Origin: TMP-86 sp964247385
GTDB taxonomy: Bacteria; Pseudomonadota; Gammaproteobacteria; Steroidobacterales; Steroidobacteraceae
Direction: 5' to 3'
NCBI GenBank assembly: GCA_964247385.1
Contig: CAXTUB010000007.1
Location: 1 to 64,000 of the forward strand
DNA length: 64,000 bases
In this document: positions 35,648 to 44,020 of the stretch, piece by piece
Layout of the letters: each line of letters starts with the position of its first letter
Numbering within the stretch: position 1 is the stretch's first letter
The notes under the pieces: generated by a model
What the model was told of the DNA's origin: nothing
The model's input: only the letters and a program-made list of their open reading frames with translations
The model's database searches: none
Made by a program: the position numbers and the translations under genes

Positions 35648-36355
35648 CTGCGCAGCACTCCGGCATCGCGAGAGATCGAGTTGGCGACATTTCTGTTGGC
35701 GTTCGGTGCGCTGTTTTCCATCGTCAACCCGTTGTCGGGTGCATTCATCTTTTTCAGCGCAACCCGCGGGCTGAACGAGGCGACGCGCGAGCACGTGGCT
35801 CGCTGGGTAGCCATCTACGCGCTCTGTATCGTCACGGCATCGCTGTACATCGGCGCCTACGTCTTGAGTTTCTTCGGCATTTCAATTCCAGCGTTGCGGG
35901 TCGCAGGCGGCATCGTCGTGTCGATGTCGGGCTGGCGCATGTTGACGGATCCCGATGCGACCGAGCAGCGGCGCAGTGAGACGCCGGAGCCGCGCTCCAT
36001 TGACGTCCCGCCGAGCCGACTCGCGTTCTATCCCCTGACCATGCCGCTGACCACGGGGCCGGGCACCATCTCTGTGGCAATTTCGCTGGGTGCCAGCCGC
36101 CCGTCCGGATTTCATCCGACGGCGCTGTTGACGTTCTTTGTGGAAACGCTCGCTGCGGTCGTTGTGCTTGCGCTGCTCGTTTATGGGTTGTACCGCCACT
36201 CGGCTCGGCTTGCACAGCTCATCGGCGCCACCGGCACCACCATCGTGGTGCGCCTGTCCGCTTTTTTATTGTTTTGCATCGGCATCCAAGTTTTTTGGAA
36301 CGGCGCCGCGGAGCTCCTCACCTCGCTCCATTGGCCTGCAGTCCCTGCGGCATAA
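35648..36355 (+). CDS. MarC family integral membrane protein
   Basis: About 235 residues, six membrane segments. MarC/YchE features: ATFLLAFGALFSIVNPLSGAFIF at the start and YPLTMPLTTGPGTISVAISLG in the middle. Function of the family is unknown (not an antibiotic pump, despite the name). The start is unclear: no ATG or GTG is in frame. A CTG at 35648 has AGGAGAG at good spacing; a TTG at 35681 lies just before the first helix but has no ribosome site. The gene overlaps nothing. Confidence 0.8.
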   Translation: MRSTPASREIELATFLLAFGALFSIVNPLSGAFIFFSATRGLNEATREHVARWVAIYALCIVTASLYIGAYVLSFFGISIPALRVAGGIVVSMSGWRMLTDPDATEQRRSETPEPRSIDVPPSRLAFYPLTMPLTTGPGTISVAISLGASRPSGFHPTALLTFFVETLAAVVVLALLVYGLYRHSARLAQLIGATGTTIVVRLSAFLLFCIGIQVFWNGAAELLTSLHWPAVPAA

Positions 36356-36418
36356 CGGGCTGCGTCCGGCCCAGCCGTGCCTCTCGAACTTTCAGCAGCA
36401 ATCGCGCAGAATTCGCGG

Positions 36419-37111
36419 ATGAAGTCGGTGCAGGTCAGTGCATTTCGATGGGTGCCGCCGTTCGCGCAAGGTTTGGTGCGCGATTTGCGTGTGCGTTGGG
36501 CTCTTGAAGAGGCGGGGGTGGGCTACGAGACTGCCTTGTTGAGTCTGGGCGAACAGAGCGCCCAGCCGTACCGGTCTTGGCAGCCCTTCGGACAAGTGCC
36601 GGCGGTCAAGATCGACGGACAGTCCTTGTTCGAAAGCGGCGCCATCGTGATGTTCATCGCAGAGCGATTCGAAGCGCTCATGCCGCGGAACGACGCTTCG
36701 CGCACCGCCGTGATGCAGTGGGTTTTCGCGGCGCTGAACACCATCGAGCCGCCGATCACCATGCTCGTCGTCATGACCATGCCGAATCAGCAAGACCAGT
36801 CCAATTCTCGTGAGTTGCAAAATCGGATCGAGCAGTGGATTGGCCAGCGGCTGGATCAGCTCGGCGACGTCTTGCACCAAAGCGCCTACCTCGTCGACGG
36901 CAAATTCTCCGCCGCTGATTTGATGATGTGCAGCGTGCTGCGTGCATTGCGCACCACCGACCTGGTCGCGAAGCGGCCCGTAATTTCGGAATACTGCGCG
37001 CGCATCGAAGGGCGCCCGGCATTTCAACGCGCACTCGCCGCACAGTTGGATACATTCGAAAAAAACGCACCGCCGAGCGGGAAGGCTTCCGGACCCGAAA
37101 GACCGTCTTGA
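36419..37111 (+). CDS. Glutathione S-transferase family protein
   Basis: 230 residues from ATG 36419. Thioredoxin-like N-terminal domain with FGQVPAVKIDGQSLFESGAIVMFIAE (cis-Pro and the Glu-Ser that bind glutathione), then a helical C-terminal domain with YLVDGKFSAADLMMCSVL. Subclass and substrate not determined. The last codons overlap a remnant of an FAD protein. Confidence 0.88.
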   Translation: MKSVQVSAFRWVPPFAQGLVRDLRVRWALEEAGVGYETALLSLGEQSAQPYRSWQPFGQVPAVKIDGQSLFESGAIVMFIAERFEALMPRNDASRTAVMQWVFAALNTIEPPITMLVVMTMPNQQDQSNSRELQNRIEQWIGQRLDQLGDVLHQSAYLVDGKFSAADLMMCSVLRALRTTDLVAKRPVISEYCARIEGRPAFQRALAAQLDTFEKNAPPSGKASGPERPS

Positions 37112-37191
37112 TCGTCGGCGGCGGCGGTTTGAGCGGCGCCTTGCTCGCGCTCAAGCTCCATCGTCAATGCGCAGAGTGGCGCATCATCTGA
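37102..37191 (+). pseudogene. N-terminal remnant of an FAD/NAD(P)-binding protein
   Basis: A 29-codon open stretch overlapping the GST end reads TVLIVGGGGLSGALLALKL, a classic GxGxxG Rossmann start followed by the amphipathic helix, and stops at TGA 37189 just after the first helix. This looks like the first beta-alpha unit of a larger flavoprotein whose remainder has been deleted; the next gene begins 8 nt later. Alternatively a chance match, but the glycine pattern and helix are good. Confidence 0.5.
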
Positions 37192-37198
37192 GCGCTCT

Positions 37199-38038
37199 GT
37201 GATTGTTCATCTCGTCGACGGCACGTACGAGCTGTTCCGGCACTTTTATGGATTGCGCCGCTTCAATCAGGGGAGGGATTCACCATTCGGTGCCGTGAGC
37301 GGCGTGCTGACCACCGTGTTGCAGATGTTGGAAGAGGGCGCCACGCACATCGGCGTCGCCACCGATCATGTCATCGAATCTTTTCGCAACGACCTATGGC
37401 CCGGATACAAGACCGGCGATGGGGTCGAGCCCGCGCTCGAGGCTCAGTTCCATCCGCTCGAGGACGCTCTTCAAGCCATGGGTGTTCCTGTTTGGGCCAT
37501 GACTGATCTCGAGGCGGATGACGCGTTGGCATCGGCCTCGAAAATCGCAACTCGAAATCAAAGCGTAAGCAAAGTGTGCATTTGGACGCCCGACAAAGAT
37601 CTTGCACAATGCGTCACAGACCGCGTCGTTCAAGTCGATCGCAGAACCAAAGCGATTCGCGACGTCGAGGGCGTCAAAAAAAAATTTGGCGTCGGACCTG
37701 CGCTCATTCCCGATTATCTCGCCCTGGTCGGCGACGCGGCGGATGGCTACCCGGGAATTTCTGGGATCGGCGCAAAGACGGCGGCTGACTTATTGTTGCG
37801 CCACGGCGCCATCGAAAATTTTCCGCGACAGGTGCTTGGCGCCCAACACGAACGAGCTCTTTTGTTCAAGCGGCTCGCAACTCTCGACACCACGGCAAAA
37901 CTATTCCGCAGAGTCGATGAGTTGCATTGGCACGGCGCGAGCGCGGGCTTTGCGGCGCTGGCGCACTCGATGAATGCGCCGAAGCTGTCCGCGCGAGCAG
38001 CCGCGGCGCACACGTCCGCGTGCGCGAGCGTGCACTAG
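37199..38038 (+). CDS. 5'-3' exonuclease (FEN/XNI-like)
   Basis: 279 residues from GTG. Flap-endonuclease fold: N-terminal HLVDGTYELFRHFYG, metal-binding acidic residues in TDLEADDALAS and WTPDKDLAQCV, and a helix-hairpin-helix region LVGDAADGYPGISGIGAKTAADLL. It matches the exonuclease domain of Pol I as a free-standing protein, like ExoIX. The N-terminal part replaces the deleted FAD gene; both could have been rearranged together. Confidence 0.87.
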   Translation: MIVHLVDGTYELFRHFYGLRRFNQGRDSPFGAVSGVLTTVLQMLEEGATHIGVATDHVIESFRNDLWPGYKTGDGVEPALEAQFHPLEDALQAMGVPVWAMTDLEADDALASASKIATRNQSVSKVCIWTPDKDLAQCVTDRVVQVDRRTKAIRDVEGVKKKFGVGPALIPDYLALVGDAADGYPGISGIGAKTAADLLLRHGAIENFPRQVLGAQHERALLFKRLATLDTTAKLFRRVDELHWHGASAGFAALAHSMNAPKLSARAAAAHTSACASVH

Positions 38039-39660
38039 AACAAGCGAGTGAACAGCCAATAGAGCGAGGCCGACAGCGCAATGGCCGCCGGGAGCGTCAG
38101 CACCCAGGCGGACAAGAGATTGCGCACCGTGCCCCATTGCAGTCCCGAGCGATTCGCCGCCATGGTGCCTGCGACACCTGAGGACAAAACATGCGTGGTC
38201 GACACCGGAAGACCGAAAACGTCGGCTGCGCCAATCGTGAGCATGGCGACCAACTCGGCGGATGCGCCTTGCGCGTACGTCAGATGAGTCTTGCCAATTT
38301 TCTCGCCTACCGTGCGCACGATGCGTTTCCAGCCAACCATGGTTCCCAAACCGAGCGCAACTGCCACCGAAATCTTGACCCAGAGCGGAATGAATTTCGT
38401 GGCGTCGTCAATTTCTTTCTTGAACGCCGCCATGTTGTGCTTCGTGCCTTCGTCTTTGATCGCCGCGCTTTTGTCGAGCAGCTTGAGCGTCTCCGAGGTC
38501 AGGTACATGTCGTTTCGGACGTTCTTCACGGAGCTCGCGGGGACGTTGGCCAATGTGCCGTACGCGCTGACCTGCGCCTTGATCTCGCCGACGAGCGCGG
38601 CCACTGCAGGAACGGTTTGGTCGTTGAGCTTCTTGGTGCGTACATATTCCGTGAGCTCGGCACGTGAGTCGGCGGGCGGCGCAAGACGAGTCTGCTGCAA
38701 CAGCGAGTCTTGGGTTGCTTGAGCGACCGCGACGAACTGATTCATCTCGCCGGCGGGCATGGCACGATTCAGCGCGTAGGTGAGCGGCACGGTCCCGACG
38801 AGAATCAGCATGATGAGGCCCATTCCCTTTTGGCCGTCATTCGAGCCGTGCGCAAACGAGACACCAGTGCAGGTCAAGACCAGCAAGCTTCGTATCCACC
38901 AGGGCGGCGGCGTGTTGCCTTTGGGCTCCTCGTACAGCTCAGGCTGTTTGACCAATGCCTTGATCGCGAGAAACAACAGTGCAGAAACGGCGAACCCGAT
39001 CAGAGGCGAGAGCAATAGGGAATAGCCGACTTTTGCGGCCTGAGCCCAATCCACGCCGCTCGTGCCATTGCGCCCATGCATCAAGGCGTTGGCGACCCCC
39101 ACGCCGATGATCGAGCCGATGAGCGTGTGTGACGAGGAAGCCGGCAGCCCGAGCCACCATGTGCCGAGGTTCCAGAGGATGGCGGCGATGAGGAGCGCGA
39201 ACACCATGGCAAATCCAGCGCTGCTTCCCACTTGCAAGATCAGCTCGACCGGCAACAACGAGATGATGCCGAACGCAACCGCGCCGCTCGATACGAGCAC
39301 GCCTAGGAAATTGAACGCGCCGGACCACACCACGGCGAAGTTGGGAGAAAGCGAGTTGGTGTAGATCACGGTCGCAACCGCATTGGCCGTGTCGTGGAAG
39401 CCATTGACGAACTCGAATCCGAGCGCAATCAACAACGCCACGCCCAACAAGAAGAATGGCAGATAAGTCGTTGTTTGCGTTGCAGATGAGGACACGTCAC
39501 GGGTGAGGCTCACGGCCGTGAAAACGAGTCCTCCGATGAGCAGGGCAACGAATAGGCCAATGGTGCTTTTTCCTGGCCTGCGATCGAACGAGCGCCGCGC
39601 GGGGCGCCGCGGGTCCAAATCGAGAGAAGTCGCTGCGCTATCGAGTGCGGTGCTGTTCAT
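38035..39660 (-). CDS. Inorganic phosphate transporter, Pit family
   Basis: 541 residues from ATG 39660, which has GGAGG 5 nt upstream. The Pit signatures occur twice, once per half: GFEFVNGFHDTANAVATVI with ASSSHTLIGSIIG, and SFAHGSNDGQKGMGLI with PVSTTHVLSSGVAGTM. A soluble insertion of about 150 residues (roughly residues 310-450) separates them. Low-affinity, proton-coupled uptake of metal phosphate. The 3' end overlaps the exonuclease gene by 4 bp, convergent. Confidence 0.93.
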   Translation of the reverse strand: MNSTALDSAATSLDLDPRRPARRSFDRRPGKSTIGLFVALLIGGLVFTAVSLTRDVSSSATQTTTYLPFFLLGVALLIALGFEFVNGFHDTANAVATVIYTNSLSPNFAVVWSGAFNFLGVLVSSGAVAFGIISLLPVELILQVGSSAGFAMVFALLIAAILWNLGTWWLGLPASSSHTLIGSIIGVGVANALMHGRNGTSGVDWAQAAKVGYSLLLSPLIGFAVSALLFLAIKALVKQPELYEEPKGNTPPPWWIRSLLVLTCTGVSFAHGSNDGQKGMGLIMLILVGTVPLTYALNRAMPAGEMNQFVAVAQATQDSLLQQTRLAPPADSRAELTEYVRTKKLNDQTVPAVAALVGEIKAQVSAYGTLANVPASSVKNVRNDMYLTSETLKLLDKSAAIKDEGTKHNMAAFKKEIDDATKFIPLWVKISVAVALGLGTMVGWKRIVRTVGEKIGKTHLTYAQGASAELVAMLTIGAADVFGLPVSTTHVLSSGVAGTMAANRSGLQWGTVRNLLSAWVLTLPAAIALSASLYWLFTRLF

Positions 39661-39813
39661 ACGAGCCTCCAAAGGAATGCACGCATGTTCGAACGTGAAT
39701 ATGACAGCGGTGTGACGGCGTGCGGGTCGGATGCCGCCAAGCCGTGCGATCGATCGCTGCCACGCCGTGCAGCCCAGGCCACTACGCCCTGCGTTCCACG
39801 CGCAGCACAGGGA

Positions 39814-40320
39814 TCAAATCGCGTCTGAGGAAGCCACCACGTATTTGCCGTCCATGTAGATGAGGGGCGATGGCTCGCCCATGGTCAGTGCAGATTCCAC
39901 CAGGCCGAAGAAAATGCCGTGTGTCGCGTAATCGATGTGACGGTCTTTGCGGCAGAAGATACTCGCTTGCGCATCGCGCAAGTGCGGAACTCCATGCGCG
40001 TTTTGCAGCCAGTCACCCTTTTCGAATCGGGCTTCGCCCTTGAGCCCGCCGCTGCAAATCTCGGATATCGGGCGATGCGTACTGTGCAAAATGTTGATGG
40101 CGAAACGATCCACCGTTCCAAGCGGATCATGAATGGAAGCGGCCTTGTTGACGCACACCAACATTGAGGGCGGATCCAAGGACAGCTCGGAAACTGCCGT
40201 CGCCGCCATGGCATAACGCCGCCCATTCCATTGGCACGTGACGATGACCACGGCTTTGGCGAGGCGGCGCAACGCACGTTTGAAGTCGTCCCGGACATTG
40301 CCCGGAGGAGAGTCGCTCAA
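39814..40320 (-). CDS. Flavin reductase-like domain protein
   Basis: 168 residues, TTG start with AGAGG 7 nt upstream. Flavin reductase/HpaC-type fold: VIVTCQWNGRRYAMAATAVSELSLDPPSMLVCVN binds FMN, then FAINILHSTHRPIS and IFFGLVESA. These proteins supply reduced flavin to monooxygenases or act on flavins themselves. No monooxygenase is next to it. Divergent from cysD with a 144-bp gap. Confidence 0.85.
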   Translation of the reverse strand: MSDSPPGNVRDDFKRALRRLAKAVVIVTCQWNGRRYAMAATAVSELSLDPPSMLVCVNKAASIHDPLGTVDRFAINILHSTHRPISEICSGGLKGEARFEKGDWLQNAHGVPHLRDAQASIFCRKDRHIDYATHGIFFGLVESALTMGEPSPLIYMDGKYVVASSDAI

Positions 40321-40464
40321 GCAAATACCTCTGCACGAATTCTAATCCAAGTACTCAGGATCCGTGGTCTCGAACACCCGCACGCGGAACTCGTCCTGCG
40401 CCATACTCAAACTGCGCCAGCATGGCGCCTCCCGAGACGCCGGGATATCATTCTCGACTCACGC

Positions 40465-41358
40465 ATGACCCATCTCGATCGGCTCGAAGCAGAAAGCATT
40501 CACATCATGCGGGAGGTCGTCGCCGAGGCGGAGCGGCCGGTCATGTTGTATTCGGTCGGGAAGGATTCGGCCGTCATGCTGCATCTGGCGCGAAAGGCAT
40601 TTTTTCCTTCGACGCCGCCTTTCCCGCTGCTCCACGTCGATACCACGTGGAAATTCAAAGCCATGTACGAGCTGCGGGATCGCATGGCGCGCGAGTCCGG
40701 CATGCAGCTCATCGTGTATCAGAATCCGATCGCAAAAGAGCACGGCATCAATCCCTTCGAGCACGGCTCGGCGCTGCATACGGACATGTGGAAGACCGAA
40801 GGCTTGAAACAGGCGCTGGAAAAATTTGAATTCGATGCGGCATTTGGCGGCGCGCGTCGAGATGAGGAGAAGAGCCGTGCGAAAGAGCGCATTTTCTCCT
40901 TTCGCTCTGCGAATCATCGCTGGGACCCGAAGCAGCAGCGCCCCGAGCTATGGAATCTGTACAACGCGCGCAAATCCAAAGGCGAGAGCATCCGGGTGTT
41001 TCCAATCTCCAATTGGACCGAGCTAGACATTTGGCAGTACATTCATCTGGAAAACATTCCCATCGTGCCTCTTTATCTTTCGGCCATGCGGCCTACCGTG
41101 CAGCGTGATGGGTTGCTGCTGATGGTCGACGACGAGCGCTTTCCGCTGAAGCCGGGCGAAACGCCCGTCATGAAGAGCGTGCGCTTTCGCACGCTGGGCT
41201 GTTATCCGTTGACGGGGGCGATTGAAAGCACCGCCGCTACGCTTCCTGAAATCATTCAAGAAATGCTCTTGACCAACACCTCAGAGCGTCAAGGCCGTGC
41301 CATTGACCACGATCAGGCGGCCAGCATGGAAAAGAAGAAGCGCGAGGGCTATTTTTGA
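40465..41358 (+). CDS. cysD: Sulfate adenylyltransferase subunit 2
   Basis: 297 residues from ATG 40465. PP-loop ATPase: SVGKDSAVMLHLARKAF, HVDTTWKF, and FGGARRDEEKSRAKERIFSFR are all typical of CysD. With the GTPase subunit it makes APS from sulfate and ATP. First gene of cysD-cysNC-cysQ. The open frame upstream starts in the divergent flavin reductase and is not used. Confidence 0.96.
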   Translation: MTHLDRLEAESIHIMREVVAEAERPVMLYSVGKDSAVMLHLARKAFFPSTPPFPLLHVDTTWKFKAMYELRDRMARESGMQLIVYQNPIAKEHGINPFEHGSALHTDMWKTEGLKQALEKFEFDAAFGGARRDEEKSRAKERIFSFRSANHRWDPKQQRPELWNLYNARKSKGESIRVFPISNWTELDIWQYIHLENIPIVPLYLSAMRPTVQRDGLLLMVDDERFPLKPGETPVMKSVRFRTLGCYPLTGAIESTAATLPEIIQEMLLTNTSERQGRAIDHDQAASMEKKKREGYF

Positions 41359-43298
41359 AAGCGGTTTCGCCGGACGGGCTGGCGGATGAGTCCCGCGCAG
41401 TGACACGCGCCGATCGCACTGCCGCGCTCATTGCCGAGGGCATCGATGCGTATCTCGAGCGCCATCAACACAAGAGCTTGCTCCGCTTCATCACGTGCGG
41501 CAGCGTGGACGACGGCAAGTCGACGCTCATCGGCCGGCTACTCTACGACTCGAAGATGATTTTCGAAGACCAGCTCGCCGCGCTGGAAGCCGACAGCAAA
41601 AAAATCGGCACGCAAGGGCAGAACATCGATTTCGCGTTGCTGGTCGATGGCCTCGCGGCGGAGCGCGAGCAGGGCATCACCATCGACGTGGCGTACCGAT
41701 TTTTTGCGACCGACCGACGCAAGTTCATCGTGGCCGACACGCCGGGTCATGAGCAGTACACGCGCAACATGGTCACCGGGGCATCGACCGCCGACCTTGC
41801 CATCATTCTCATTGATGCGCGCAAAGGCGTGCTGACGCAGACGCGGCGCCACAGCTATCTCGCGCATCTCATCGGCATTCGGAACTTCGTGCTGGCCGTA
41901 AATAAGATGGATCTCATCGGTTACGACCAGGCGAAATATGACGCCATCGTTTCCGACTACCGCGCGTTCGCGGCATCCATCGGCATCGCCGAATTCGTGC
42001 CCATCCCGATTTCGGGGTTTCTCGGCGACAACATCATGAGCGAGTCGGTCCACACGCCGTGGTATCGCGGACCGTCGCTGATGGAGCATTTGGAAACGGT
42101 GCAAATCGATGCCGCCGCACCAGATGCACACCCGTTGCGATTGCCGGTGCAATGGGTGAATCGGCCCAATCTGGACTTCCGCGGTTTCTCGGGCTTGATC
42201 GCGAGCGGTGTGGTGCGCCCCGGAGATTCGGTGCGCGTGCTGCCTTCGGGCAAGGCCACGACGATCACCCGCGTGGTCGCCTTGGACGGCGATTTGGCCC
42301 AGGGCGTCGAGGGTCAGTCAGTCACTGTGTGCTTTCGAGACGAAGTGGATTGCAGCCGAGGCGATGTCATCGCACAAGCCGATGATCCGCCTCAAGTGGC
42401 CGATCAATTCGAAGCCACGCTGATTTGGATGGCGGATGAGCCCATGCTGCCGCAGCGCGCGTATTGGCTGAAGCTCGCCACTCAAACCGTCACTGCGACG
42501 GTCCAAGCTCCGAAGTATCAAGTGAACGTGAACACCATGGAACATTTGGCGGCGAAGACTCTCGAGCTCAACGCCATTGGCGTGTGCAACCTGCGCACGG
42601 ATCGGCCCATCGTGTTCGAGCCTTATGTGAAGAATCGGACGCTCGGCGGCTTCATCCTCATCGACAAGATGTCGAATGCGACGGTGGGCGCGGGATTGCT
42701 GCATTTCTCGCTCCGCCGCAGTCAGAACGTGCACTGGCAAGCGCTCGAGGTCACGCGCGAAAAGCACGCCGAGCTCAAGAATCAAAAGCCGGCGGTGTTG
42801 TGGTTCACGGGTCTATCGGGCGCCGGCAAGTCCACCATCGCCAACTTGGTCGAGAAGAAGCTCGTACGCATGAATCGGCACACGTTTTTGCTCGATGGCG
42901 ACAATGTGCGGCACGGCTTGAACAAGGATTTGGGCTTTACCGATGCCGATCGCATCGAAAACATTCGGCGGGTGGGCGAGCTTGCCAAGCTCATGACCGA
43001 CGCGGGCCTCATCGTCATTGCGGCATTCATCAGTCCGTTCCGTGCCGAACGCCAAATGGTGCGCGACATGATGACCCCCGGTGAATTTTTCGAGATCCAC
43101 ATCGATACTCCACTGGCTGCCGCTGAGGCGCGCGACGTGAAGGGCCTGTACAAGAAAGCGCGCGCGGGACAGTTGAAGAACTTCACCGGCATCGACAGCC
43201 CATATGAAGCGCCCATGGCTCCGGAGATTCACATCGACACGGGCCGCATGACGGCGGAAGAAGCGGCCGATCTCATCATCGAGAAAATCCTTCCGTGA
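41355..43298 (+). CDS. cysNC: Bifunctional sulfate adenylyltransferase subunit 1/APS kinase
   Basis: 647 residues, TTG start overlapping the cysD stop (TTGA). CysN part: GTPase G1 CGSVDDGKSTLIGRL, G2/G3 around GITIDVAYR and DTPGHEQY, and NKMD. CysC part (about 465-647): P-loop GLSGAGKSTIA, LDGDNVRHGLNKDLGF and KGLYKKARAG. The fusion lets APS pass straight to its kinase to give PAPS. The fused form is widespread in proteobacteria. Confidence 0.96.
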   Translation: MKAVSPDGLADESRAVTRADRTAALIAEGIDAYLERHQHKSLLRFITCGSVDDGKSTLIGRLLYDSKMIFEDQLAALEADSKKIGTQGQNIDFALLVDGLAAEREQGITIDVAYRFFATDRRKFIVADTPGHEQYTRNMVTGASTADLAIILIDARKGVLTQTRRHSYLAHLIGIRNFVLAVNKMDLIGYDQAKYDAIVSDYRAFAASIGIAEFVPIPISGFLGDNIMSESVHTPWYRGPSLMEHLETVQIDAAAPDAHPLRLPVQWVNRPNLDFRGFSGLIASGVVRPGDSVRVLPSGKATTITRVVALDGDLAQGVEGQSVTVCFRDEVDCSRGDVIAQADDPPQVADQFEATLIWMADEPMLPQRAYWLKLATQTVTATVQAPKYQVNVNTMEHLAAKTLELNAIGVCNLRTDRPIVFEPYVKNRTLGGFILIDKMSNATVGAGLLHFSLRRSQNVHWQALEVTREKHAELKNQKPAVLWFTGLSGAGKSTIANLVEKKLVRMNRHTFLLDGDNVRHGLNKDLGFTDADRIENIRRVGELAKLMTDAGLIVIAAFISPFRAERQMVRDMMTPGEFFEIHIDTPLAAAEARDVKGLYKKARAGQLKNFTGIDSPYEAPMAPEIHIDTGRMTAEEAADLIIEKILP

Positions 43299-44020
43299 CG
43301 GATGATGAGTTGGCGCGGGAGATCGCCGAAAGCGCCGGGCGGCTCTTGCTCGAAGTGCAGCGCTCCAGCCTTCTCGAAGGCAAGGCACTCGGCAAGGTCG
43401 GAGACCGCGTGGCCAACGCGTTCATCGTTGAGATCCTGCGCACGCATCGGCCGCACGATGCGGTATTGTCCGAGGAGGAAAAAGACGATCCGGCCCGCCT
43501 GAATAGACAGCGCGTGTGGATCGTGGATCCGCTCGACGGTACACGCGAGTATGGCGAGCGTCGTCCCGATTGGGCCGTGCACGTCGCGCTCACCGTCGAT
43601 GATCGCGCGAGCATTGGGGCCGTCGCATTGCCGGCCGTCGGCGTGGTCTTGAGTACTCCGTCGGTGCCCGCGCCGCCGCCCGCGCCCGCGCGCTTGCGCA
43701 TGGTGATCAGTCGAACGCGGCCGGCCGCTGAAGCCATGCGCGTCGCTCAGAAACTTTCCGCGCAGCTAGTGCCCATGGGCTCCGCGGGCGCCAAAGCCAT
43801 GGCGGTGGTGCGGAACGAGGCGGACATCTACTTGCACTCGGGTGGGCAGTACGAGTGGGATTCCTGTGCGCCCGTCGCGGTCGCTCGAGCCGCCGGCCTT
43901 CATGCGAGCCGGCTCGACGGATCGGAGCTTCTTTACAATCAGGCGAACACGTATATGCCCGATCTACTCATCTGCCGCGCCGAGCATGTGCAGCGGGTGC
44001 TATCGGCGTTGCATTCCTAG
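43295..44020 (+). CDS. cysQ: 3'(2'),5'-bisphosphate nucleotidase CysQ-like
   Basis: 241 residues, GTG start overlapping the cysNC stop (GTGA). Inositol-phosphatase superfamily: VLSEEEKD and WIVDPLDGTREYGER hold the metal ligands, and QYEWDSCAPVAVARAAGL is the C-terminal motif. CysQ removes PAP, which inhibits PAPS-using enzymes. Placement right after cysNC supports this. It ends inside the end of the convergent dehydrogenase gene. Confidence 0.9.
   Translation: MTDDELAREIAESAGRLLLEVQRSSLLEGKALGKVGDRVANAFIVEILRTHRPHDAVLSEEEKDDPARLNRQRVWIVDPLDGTREYGERRPDWAVHVALTVDDRASIGAVALPAVGVVLSTPSVPAPPPAPARLRMVISRTRPAAEAMRVAQKLSAQLVPMGSAGAKAMAVVRNEADIYLHSGGQYEWDSCAPVAVARAAGLHASRLDGSELLYNQANTYMPDLLICRAEHVQRVLSALHS

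Noticed and set aside
41538..42152. Long minus-strand frame inside cysNC
   Set aside because: Antisense to a well-matched essential-pathway gene, with no ribosome site or family motif.
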